Shown here one piece after another: positions 1 to 6,209 of a DNA stretch of 11,968 bases. This DNA comes from Clostridia bacterium (GTDB taxonomy: Bacteria; Bacillota; Clostridia; Oscillospirales; CAG-272), in NCBI GenBank assembly GCA_017958705.1, contig JAGDCE010000296.1:1-11968 (forward strand), read 5' to 3'. Made by a program: the position numbers and the translations under genes. The notes below the pieces were generated by a model. That model was given only the letters and a program-made list of their open reading frames with translations, ran no database searches and had not been told where the DNA came from. The stretch's first letter is position 1. Every line of letters starts with the position of its first letter.

Positions 1-14
1 AAGGGAGAGGAATG

Positions 15-560
15 ATGCAGCTGCTTGACGCCGCAAAATCATTTCTATGCGGCAAAATCAAAGAAGACGATACATTAGTCGACTTTACTATGGGCAACGG
101 TCACGATACCGCGTATCTCTGCTCGCTTGTGCCGAAAGGTAAAGTTTTCGCGTTTGATATTCAAAAAGAAGCGCTTCAAAACACTGAAAAGCTTCTGTCG
201 GAGCGGGGATACGACAACGCCGAGCTGATACGCGACAGCCACGCTAATATCAAAAAATACGTTTCGCATTTTAAATGCGGTATGTTCAATCTGGGCTACC
301 GCCCGGGCGGCGATAAATCCGTAACGACGCTGACGGAAAGCACGCTCAGAGCGGTGACCGACGGTATAGAGCTGATGGAAAAAGGCGGCGTCCTCGTTAT
401 ATCCGTCTACCCCGGCCACGCCGAAGGCGAAAAAGAGGGCAGGGAGTTATACTCGCTTTTGTCGTCGTACGATAAAATATACTACTCCGTAATTCAGTAC
501 AAAATGATAAACTCCCCGACAAGTCCGTTTATATTCGCGGTTGAGAAATATGATAAATAA
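15..560 (+). CDS. mnmM: tRNA 5-(aminomethyl)-2-thiouridine methyltransferase-like protein (MnmM/YtqB family)
   Basis: Class I SAM-dependent methyltransferase of about 181 aa, close to the usual length of the YtqB/MnmM family. In characterised members the enzyme methylates nm5s2U to mnm5s2U at the wobble position (U34) of tRNA; that role is inferred here from family membership. Visible motifs are the SAM-binding loop DFTMGNGHDT near residues 23-32, the acidic residue at the end of strand 2 (FAFDIQ, about residues 45-50), the family signature NLGYRPGGDKS (about 92-102), and YPGHAEGEKE further on. Two ATGs lie in tandem at 12 and 15. The ribosome binding site GGGAGAGG at 3-10 sits only 1 base from the first and 4 bases from the second, so 15 is preferred. 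The frame is open to the window edge, so an earlier start cannot be fully excluded. It converges on the minus-strand gene ending at 576, and the shared hairpin at 564-593 ends transcription. Confidence 0.85.
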   Translation: MQLLDAAKSFLCGKIKEDDTLVDFTMGNGHDTAYLCSLVPKGKVFAFDIQKEALQNTEKLLSERGYDNAELIRDSHANIKKYVSHFKCGMFNLGYRPGGDKSVTTLTESTLRAVTDGIELMEKGGVLVISVYPGHAEGEKEGRELYSLLSSYDKIYYSVIQYKMINSPTSPFIFAVEKYDK

Positions 561-563
561 AGA

Positions 564-593
564 AAACCGTCAAAGTCAAGGCTTTGGCGGTTT
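564..593. terminator. Bidirectional intrinsic terminator between convergent genes
   Basis: A 12-bp stem (564-575 with 582-593, one G-T wobble) encloses a 6-base loop. On the plus strand it is followed by TTTGATCTTTTT, a broken T-tract. On the minus strand it is followed by TTTTCTTTATTT. It lies 3 bases after the methyltransferase stop and covers the last codons and stop of the minus-strand 244-aa gene, so it can serve both genes. Termination strength is inferred from the sequence only. Confidence 0.75.
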
Positions 594-1310
594 GATCTTT
601 TTCAACAATTCATTGCAGCGCCGGTGAATGAAATCATATGTCATTTGTTTTTCGTATTTTTCTTTAAAAGTTATACACAGCGAATAATAATTTGAATTTG
701 ATATTCCTTTTATTTCATCATCCGTCATATTAAAAGTCCGTTCGAGCGAGTCTTTTTCATCCAAACGGAAATAATCGATCAACACCTCGGGCAGTAACAA
801 GCCGTTTTCAAAACGTCTTATAAGCGATTTCAGTTTATCGGGAGATTTTTTTGACAAAGCTTCGCGGATATAATATCCGGCGGCAAAATCGTCGGGACTA
901 AATAACAAATTTAATAAAAAGTCCGTATCTTCGCTTTTTCCGATAACTGTCTGCAGTCCCGTCAATCCTGTTTTTTCATTAGGAGAATACTTGACGTATT
1001 CGTTATATGCGTATTCAATTACACACGGAAAACTGCGTGCGTCTATACGGCGGAGCATCGTTTCTTTCGTATATGGAGATGTCATATAAGGATAGTATTT
1101 CAGCATTATCCGCATAGCCTTGACTGATTTGATACTTTTCAATTCTATGTCGGCAAAACTGCTTATATCAATACCGTTTTCTTTAAACTCCCGATACATT
1201 TCAAGTTTTGCTTCTGATTCCGTATCTAAATCAGTATCGGGATATATCTCGCCGCGCTTTTTCTGCTCGTAAAACGAAATAATCTGACGTTTACGCTTAT
1301 CATCCGTCAT
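576..1310 (-). CDS. Hypothetical protein, mostly helical, function not recognised
   Basis: A 244-aa protein I do not recognise. It is rich in Lys, Glu, Asp, Tyr and Leu, has no signal peptide or membrane segment, and reads as nearly all alpha helix. The central part (about residues 90-195) has helix pairs with regularly spaced Leu/Ile, which could be a HEAT-like solenoid; this is a weak inference. The start is well supported: ATG at 1310 overlaps the stop of the upstream DUF1015 gene in an ATGA arrangement, and AAGGA at 1322-1318 lies 7 bases upstream. That implies one transcript and translational coupling with the DUF1015 gene. The gene looks clearly more AT-rich than its neighbours, which may mean more recent acquisition or low expression. 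Its last codons (KPPKP) and stop form one arm of the terminator hairpin. Confidence 0.75.
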   Translation of the reverse strand: MTDDKRKRQIISFYEQKKRGEIYPDTDLDTESEAKLEMYREFKENGIDISSFADIELKSIKSVKAMRIMLKYYPYMTSPYTKETMLRRIDARSFPCVIEYAYNEYVKYSPNEKTGLTGLQTVIGKSEDTDFLLNLLFSPDDFAAGYYIREALSKKSPDKLKSLIRRFENGLLLPEVLIDYFRLDEKDSLERTFNMTDDEIKGISNSNYYSLCITFKEKYEKQMTYDFIHRRCNELLKKIKPPKP

Positions 1311-2530
1311 TTGATTTTCCTTGCTTCAAGATAGAAGCGTTTGTCTTTTGCCTCGCCCATTGAGAACGTTTTTCGCGGGAGGGCGCCGTCGTTTATTACG
1401 GCGGGGAACAGCTCGCTTTTTTTCATGCCCTCAAAAATAATACCTGTATTGCCGCCGGTCGAAAGCGCGTTGATCGAATCAAGTCCGTGTATGTAGTCTA
1501 TCTTATAGTCGCCGGAATCAAGAAACACCTGAAGCTCGGCTACGGGAAGCGTGGTTTTCGGATCATTCACATACACTGTTTTTACTTCGCCGTCCGTTAT
1601 TATATCATATCTGAAGCATTTTTCCGTCGGCTCATATCTAATATCGAGCTTTGAGGACAGCTCTTTTATAAATTCATCAGTTGTTTTGTTTTTTATAAGT
1701 CTGTATATAGGTTCAAATTCTATCGCCTCGTCGTGTATGTTGACTATCTCGACAAGCGCGTATCTGCACGGCATATCATAAGCTGAGTCGCCGTATTTTT
1801 CTTTCATCTCTTCAAAATACGCTTTAGCGGAAGCGAGGGAATGATTGCCGTCGCCGACGGTGAAGGTCAGCCCGTTTTTGCTGCACTCGCCGCGAAGATA
1901 CGACTGAGTGTAAAGAACGTCCTGATTTTCAAGCGCGTAGCCTTTTATATTGCCGGAGCCCAGCATCAGATCGAAATCGTAAAGTTTGCGTCTCTTTTCT
2001 TTTATACCGTTCATATAAGCCGTCAGTCCGTCTTTTTCATCGTCGAAAAATACCATGACGTGCGGCATCTCGAGCAGAGCATCACGGCGAACTTTCACAC
2101 GCGGCGGTATGCGCTCGACGACAGTCGCCTCGCTTGAACGGATAGGAGCGCTGCTGCCCTTCGTGTATTCGTAGTCGTTTAAATCTATCATACCGATTAT
2201 GCCGTGACGCACGCGACCGTTTGACGGCAGCGTCCTTTCACAGTATATCATGCCGCAGCCGGCGTATGTCAGATATTTATCCGAGTTTTCTTCCATTTTG
2301 CCGTGTATTATTCCGGTCATTTCATCGGCTTTATCGAGATACACCTCGGGCAGTATCATATCGAGCGTCGACGGAGCGTCTCCGATCAGCTTTCTCGCCT
2401 CCTCCCAGTACCCGGGCTCGGAAGTGAACTGATCGCAGGCTATAACCGCGTATTTTTTCATTTTTTCGCGATTGCGGCGAAAGCGCGGAAGCAGTATGCC
2501 GGACGGCAGAAATACGTCTTTATTCGTCAT
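1307..2530 (-). CDS. DUF1015 family protein (COG4198)
   Basis: A 407-aa cytosolic protein matching the DUF1015 family in overall sequence and length, including an N-terminal region with 'VIACDQFTSEP' (about residues 29-39) and the family's central DG-H-type motif, here GDGNHS at about residues 226-231. The biochemical function of the family is not established; in some Clostridia it is encoded near serine-biosynthesis genes, but no such genes are visible here. A TTG start at 2542 is possible, but ATG at 2530 is preferred: GAGG at 2540-2537 lies 6 bases upstream of it, and a TTG start would fall inside that ribosome binding site. Transcription probably begins near 2553 from the extended -10 promoter at 2560-2588. 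The stop overlaps the start of the downstream 244-aa gene by 4 bases. Confidence 0.88.
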   Translation of the reverse strand: MTNKDVFLPSGILLPRFRRNREKMKKYAVIACDQFTSEPGYWEEARKLIGDAPSTLDMILPEVYLDKADEMTGIIHGKMEENSDKYLTYAGCGMIYCERTLPSNGRVRHGIIGMIDLNDYEYTKGSSAPIRSSEATVVERIPPRVKVRRDALLEMPHVMVFFDDEKDGLTAYMNGIKEKRRKLYDFDLMLGSGNIKGYALENQDVLYTQSYLRGECSKNGLTFTVGDGNHSLASAKAYFEEMKEKYGDSAYDMPCRYALVEIVNIHDEAIEFEPIYRLIKNKTTDEFIKELSSKLDIRYEPTEKCFRYDIITDGEVKTVYVNDPKTTLPVAELQVFLDSGDYKIDYIHGLDSINALSTGGNTGIIFEGMKKSELFPAVINDGALPRKTFSMGEAKDKRFYLEARKIK

Positions 2531-2559
2531 ATCACACCTCAATGATCCAAAGTGATTTC

Positions 2560-2588
2560 ATTATAACATGCGCATATAAAAAATGCAA
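2560..2588 (-). promoter_or_regulatory. Promoter for the DUF1015 operon (extended -10)
   Basis: Read on the minus strand, a perfect TATAAT lies at 2565-2560, preceded by TG one base away (TGTTATAAT, an extended -10). A weak -35, TTGCAT at 2588-2583, is separated by 17 bases. The predicted start near 2553 leaves a leader of about 22 bases before the ATG at 2530. Confidence 0.7.
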
Positions 2589-2617
2589 GAATTTTTTTAA
2601 AATATAGCAAAAACGTC

Positions 2618-2646
2618 TTGATTTTTAACAGCGGATTTGATATAAT
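2618..2646 (+). promoter_or_regulatory. Promoter for the alaS-mscL-hinT operon (extended -10)
   Basis: TTGATT at 2618-2623 and a perfect TATAAT at 2641-2646 are separated by exactly 17 bases. TG at 2638-2639 makes an extended -10 (TGATATAAT). The predicted start near 2653 leaves a leader of fewer than 30 bases, too short for a T-box riboswitch. Confidence 0.8.
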
Positions 2647-2680
2647 AAGACGATAAAAATACAATGAGGTATTACTGTTG

Positions 2681-5323
2681 ATGAAATGGACATCACTTAA
2701 CGATCTTCGCGAATCGTATCTTTCGTTCTTTGAAAGCAAAGGACATCTGCGTCATAAAAGCTTCCCGCTCATTCCGCCGGCAGACGACAAGTCGCTTCTG
2801 CTTATAAACGCCGGTATGGCTCCGCTCAAGAAGTATTTCAAGGGCGAGGAGGAGCCGCCGAGACACAGGATGACGACCTGCCAGAAATGTATAAGAACGC
2901 CCGATATCGAGCGCGTCGGAAAGACCGCGCGTCACGGCACGTTCTTTGAAATGCTCGGCAACTTCAGCTTCGGCGATTACTTTAAAAAAGAAGCTACCGC
3001 CTGGGCGTGGGAATATCTTACGAAAGTTATAGAGATCCCCGAGGACAGGCTCTGGGTCACCATATATGAAGACGACGACGAGGCTTTCGAGATCTGGAAC
3101 AAGCAAAACGGCGTCCCCGCCGACAGGATAATCAGACTCGGCAAAGAGGACAACTTCTGGGAGATCGGTTCCGGTCCCTGCGGACCGTGTTCCGAGATCC
3201 ATTTTGACCGCGGTCCCGGTTTCGGCTGCGGAAGACCCGACTGCGCGGGCGTGACGTGCGACTGCGACAGAGTCATCGAGATATGGAACCTCGTTTTCAC
3301 ACAGTTCGACGGCGACGGAAACGGCAACTACACGCCGCTTGCAAAGCCGAACATAGACACCGGTATGGGTCTTGAAAGGCTTGCGGTCGTTATGCAGGGC
3401 GTGAACAACCTGTTCGAAGTCGACACCGTGCAGAACATAATGAAGGCGATAAGCGAAAAAGCCGGTATAAAATACGGCGCGGATGAAAAATCCGACATAG
3501 CGCTGCGCGTCATTACCGACCACATCAGAAGCACCTGCTTCCTCGTATGCGACGGCGTTGTTCCTTCAAACGAGGGCAGAGGTTACGTTCTGCGCCGTCT
3601 GCTGAGACGCGCCGCGAGATACGGCAAACTGCTTGGCATCAAGGGCACGTTCTTATCCGATATCGTTCCCGTCGTGGCGCATGAAAACCTCACCGCATAT
3701 CCCGAGCTTACCGAAAAACTCGAATACATAAAGAAGATAGTTTCGATCGAGGAAGAGAAGTTCTCCAAAACTATCGACGGCGGTATGGAAATACTCAATT
3801 CCATAATAGAAAAGACGATCGCCGCCGGCGCCGACACGCTGCCGGGTGAGGACGTCTTCAGACTCAACGACACTTTCGGTTTCCCGCTCGATCTTACGCG
3901 TGAAATAGCGGAAGAAAAAGGATTGAAGATAGATGAGGAAGGCTTCGTCGCGCTCATGAACGAGCAGAAGCAGAGAGCGAGAAAAGCGAGAGCCGACAAA
4001 GGCGATTTCGGCTGGGCGACCGAGACTCTCGATCTCGGCGACGTCACGGCAAAGACCGAATTCGTCGGTTACACCGAGAACAAGTGCGAAGCCACCGTGC
4101 TCGCGCTGATCGACGCGGACGTGAACGAAGTCACCGGAACGAAGAACGGCGGCAAGGTCATCGTCGTGCTCGACAAAACTCCTTTCTACGGCGAAGGCGG
4201 CGGCCAGGTCGGCGATACCGGCTGTATCTGCGCAGACGGTCTTAAGATCGAAATAAAAGATACAAAAAAGACGAACGACGGTATATATCTGCACGTAGGC
4301 GAAGTCCTTGAGGGTTCGGTCTCCGTCGGTGATACTGTCGTTGCGGTGATAGATACCGAAAGACGCGCTGCGATAAGGCGCAACCACAGCGCGGCGCATC
4401 TGCTTCAGGCGGCTCTGCGTCAGGTGCTCGGCACTCACGTCGAGCAGGCCGGTTCCTACGTCGACGAGCACAGAGTGCGCTTCGACTTCTCGCACTATAC
4501 CGCGATGAGCAGGGAAGAGATCGCGAAAGTCGAGCAGATCGTAAACGGGCAGATTCTGAGTGCGCTTCCGGTCGAGACCGTTGAGACTGATATCGAGACC
4601 GCAAAGAAATCTGGCGCGATGGCGCTGTTCGGCGAAAAATACGGCGCGGTCGTCAGAATGGTAAAAATGGGCGACTTTTCGACCGAGCTCTGCGGCGGTA
4701 CGCATCTTAAGAACACCGCCGAAGCCGGCCTGTTCAAGATAATCTCCGAATCGTCCGTAGCTTCCGGCGTAAGACGTATCGAAGGCACGACCGGCAAAGG
4801 CGTGCTCGAGCTTATAGCGGAGCAGACAGAGCTTATAGAAAACACCGCAAAAGAACTAAAAACGCAGAATCCGCACGATATAGACAAACGCGCCGCACAG
4901 CTTTCGGCTGAACTGAAAGCGGAGAAGGCGGAGCGTGAAAAACTCAACGATAAACTCGCGGCCGCCGCGGTCGGATCACTGCTCGACAACAGACAGAGAA
5001 CCGGCCGGTTCACGCTGATATCCGGTCAGACGAATGGCATGACGGTGAACGCCGTCAGAGGCGTGCTCGACAAGATCAAATCCGAGCCGGATACGATCGC
5101 CGTGATATCCACCTGCGCCGACGGAAGATACAATCTCATCGTAACGGCGAGCGACGGAGCGGTGAAGCTCGGCGCGAATTCCGGCGCTATCATAAAAGCG
5201 CTCTGCGAGATCACCGGAGGCGGCGGAGGCGGAAGACCCGACAGCGCGACCGCCGGTATAAAGGACGGCGGGAAACTGCCGCTTGCATTCGAAAAATTGC
5301 CTGAGATTATAGGCAATATATAA
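2681..5323 (+). CDS. alaS: Alanine--tRNA ligase (AlaRS)
   Basis: Attaches alanine to tRNA-Ala in the cytosol, using ATP. At 880 aa it has the full bacterial length with all domains in order. The class II catalytic core is N-terminal (for example RMTTCQKCIRT near residue 63 and GTFFEMLGNFSFGDYF near 87). A Cys cluster follows at C183, C188, C193 and C195. The editing domain, which clears mischarged Ser/Gly-tRNA, carries the HxxxH motif H569-H573 and the CxxxH motif C671-H675. The C-terminal DHHA1/C-Ala domain has the Gly-rich GGGGGGRPD stretch. GAGG at 2666-2669 lies 11 bases before ATG 2681 and 8 bases before an in-frame TTG at 2678. The TTG would add one residue and cannot be excluded. Transcription is probably from the promoter at 2618-2646. 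mscL follows the stop by 17 bases. Confidence 0.97.
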   Translation: MKWTSLNDLRESYLSFFESKGHLRHKSFPLIPPADDKSLLLINAGMAPLKKYFKGEEEPPRHRMTTCQKCIRTPDIERVGKTARHGTFFEMLGNFSFGDYFKKEATAWAWEYLTKVIEIPEDRLWVTIYEDDDEAFEIWNKQNGVPADRIIRLGKEDNFWEIGSGPCGPCSEIHFDRGPGFGCGRPDCAGVTCDCDRVIEIWNLVFTQFDGDGNGNYTPLAKPNIDTGMGLERLAVVMQGVNNLFEVDTVQNIMKAISEKAGIKYGADEKSDIALRVITDHIRSTCFLVCDGVVPSNEGRGYVLRRLLRRAARYGKLLGIKGTFLSDIVPVVAHENLTAYPELTEKLEYIKKIVSIEEEKFSKTIDGGMEILNSIIEKTIAAGADTLPGEDVFRLNDTFGFPLDLTREIAEEKGLKIDEEGFVALMNEQKQRARKARADKGDFGWATETLDLGDVTAKTEFVGYTENKCEATVLALIDADVNEVTGTKNGGKVIVVLDKTPFYGEGGGQVGDTGCICADGLKIEIKDTKKTNDGIYLHVGEVLEGSVSVGDTVVAVIDTERRAAIRRNHSAAHLLQAALRQVLGTHVEQAGSYVDEHRVRFDFSHYTAMSREEIAKVEQIVNGQILSALPVETVETDIETAKKSGAMALFGEKYGAVVRMVKMGDFSTELCGGTHLKNTAEAGLFKIISESSVASGVRRIEGTTGKGVLELIAEQTELIENTAKELKTQNPHDIDKRAAQLSAELKAEKAEREKLNDKLAAAAVGSLLDNRQRTGRFTLISGQTNGMTVNAVRGVLDKIKSEPDTIAVISTCADGRYNLIVTASDGAVKLGANSGAIIKALCEITGGGGGGRPDSATAGIKDGGKLPLAFEKLPEIIGNI

Positions 5324-5340
5324 AACAGGAGGTCATGAAA

Positions 5341-5817
5341 ATGGCAGAAGAAAAGAAAGGATTCTTTAAGGAATTCAAAGAATTCATCACCAAAGGCAAC
5401 ATCCTTGACATGGCTGTCGGCGTAGTCGTCGGCGGAGCGTTCGGCAAGATCGTTACGAGCCTTGTCAACGACATCGTGATGCCCCCCATCGGCATGGCGA
5501 TAGGCGGCGTGGATTTTGCCAATCTCAAGGCTGTCATCCAGCCCGCAGTACTCGATGAGGCCGGCGAAGTCGTTAAAGAAGCCGTATCCATCAACTACGG
5601 CAACTTTATCCAGACTATCATCGAATTCATCATCATCGCTCTCTGCATCTTCCTGGTACTCAGAGGCATAATCAAGGCGAAAGCGCTTGCCGAGAAAGCC
5701 AAGAAAGAAAAAGAAGCGGAACCCGCTCCCGAGCCCGAACCCGAACCTGCTCCCGAACCCGAGCCCAGCGAAGAAGTTCTCCTTCTCCGTGAGATCAGAG
5801 ACTCTTTGAAGAAATAA
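5341..5817 (+). CDS. mscL: Large-conductance mechanosensitive channel MscL
   Basis: Membrane channel that opens under high membrane tension to release solutes during hypo-osmotic shock; it works as a homo-oligomer, usually a pentamer. The 158-aa protein has the N-terminal helix (FFKEFKEFITKGN, residues 8-20), TM1 at about 21-48 with the pore-lining AVGVVVGGAFG, an extracellular loop (about 50-87), TM2 at about 88-110 (FIQTIIEFIIIALCIFLVL), and a C-terminal bundle helix ending EIRDSLKK. It is somewhat longer than typical MscL because of a charged linker plus eight consecutive X-Pro dipeptides at residues 127-142. AGGAGG at 5327-5332 lies 8 bases before ATG 5341 but only 2 bases before ATG 5335, so 5341 is preferred. 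The stop overlaps the hinT start by one base (TAATG), implying coupled translation. Confidence 0.96.
   Translation: MAEEKKGFFKEFKEFITKGNILDMAVGVVVGGAFGKIVTSLVNDIVMPPIGMAIGGVDFANLKAVIQPAVLDEAGEVVKEAVSINYGNFIQTIIEFIIIALCIFLVLRGIIKAKALAEKAKKEKEAEPAPEPEPEPAPEPEPSEEVLLLREIRDSLKK
5719..5766 (+). repeat. Tandem hexamer repeat encoding (Glu/Ala)-Pro dipeptides inside mscL
   Basis: Eight consecutive 6-base units encode EP-AP-EP-EP-EP-AP-EP-EP. At a higher order they form two 24-base units (5719-5742 and 5743-5766), each encoding EPAPEPEP. The two units differ at three positions, all synonymous third-codon positions. Confidence 0.9.
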
Positions 5818-6158
5818 TGACTGACTGCTTGTTCTGCGCCATAGCAGAAGGAAAGATCCCGTCAAAAAAGGTCTACGAGGACGATCTCGTTTACGCCTTC
5901 CGTGATATAAATCCGCAGGCGAAAACGCACGTCCTGGTTATCCCTAAGACGCACATCGGCTCCTGCGCCGAAATAAATGAAGAGAACAGCGCGATAGTTG
6001 CCCGGATATTCGAGGTGATCCCGAAGATCGCCGAGGCCGAAGGACTGAAAAACGGTTTCCGCGTCATCTCCAACTCCGGACCCGATGCGTGCCAGAGCGT
6101 TCATCATCTTCATTTCCACATTCTCGGCGGAGAGCAGATGTCCGACAAAATGGCATGA
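5817..6158 (+). CDS. hinT: HIT-family nucleotide hydrolase (HinT type)
   Basis: A 113-aa histidine triad protein. HinT enzymes are cytosolic homodimers that hydrolyse purine nucleoside phosphoramidates and acyl-adenylates such as aminoacyl-AMP; that activity is known for the family and inferred here. The catalytic HxHxHxx motif is H97-L-H99-F-H101-I-L, with H99 the expected nucleophile. The N-terminal signature CLFCAIAEGKIP and the AFRDINPQAKTHVLVIPK core (about 27-44) are typical. Where many members have G-Q before the triad there is C92-Q93, and the C-terminus is short (LGGEQMSDKMA). The ATG overlaps the mscL stop by one base with no strong ribosome binding site, so translation is probably coupled to mscL. 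It is the last gene of the operon. Its position downstream of alaS is notable, because aminoacyl-AMPs are known HinT substrates. Confidence 0.93.
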   Translation: MTDCLFCAIAEGKIPSKKVYEDDLVYAFRDINPQAKTHVLVIPKTHIGSCAEINEENSAIVARIFEVIPKIAEAEGLKNGFRVISNSGPDACQSVHHLHFHILGGEQMSDKMA

Positions 6159-6170
6159 TCATAAAACTAA

Positions 6171-6198
6171 AAGCGTTCCCGTTGCGGGAACGCTTTTT
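6171..6198. terminator. Strong bidirectional intrinsic terminator
   Basis: A perfect 10-bp stem (AAGCGTTCCC at 6171-6180 with GGGAACGCTT at 6186-6195) encloses a 5-base loop. It is followed by TTTTTGTTTTT on the plus strand and preceded by an A-rich run that gives a T-tract on the minus strand. It lies 12 bases after the hinT stop and about 12 bases past the end of the minus-strand lipoprotein gene, so it closes both converging operons. Confidence 0.92.
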
Positions 6199-6209
6199 GT
6201 TTTTCATTA

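Noticed and set aside
3227..3265. Cys cluster in AlaRS (C183, C188, C193, C195) considered as a novel inserted zinc domain
   Set aside because: Similar Cys-rich stretches at this place occur in other bacterial, especially clostridial, AlaRS proteins, so it is not unusual for the family.
2693..4705. Long minus-strand open frames (276 and 350 codons) opposite alaS
   Set aside because: They lie wholly antisense to a clear AlaRS gene, have no ribosome binding site or family resemblance, and arise from the codon bias of the real frame.
5026..5865. 279-codon minus-strand frame across the alaS end and mscL, with a Phe/Gly-rich low-complexity stretch
   Set aside because: It is antisense to two well-supported genes; the low-complexity stretch is just the complement of the Glu-Pro repeat in mscL.
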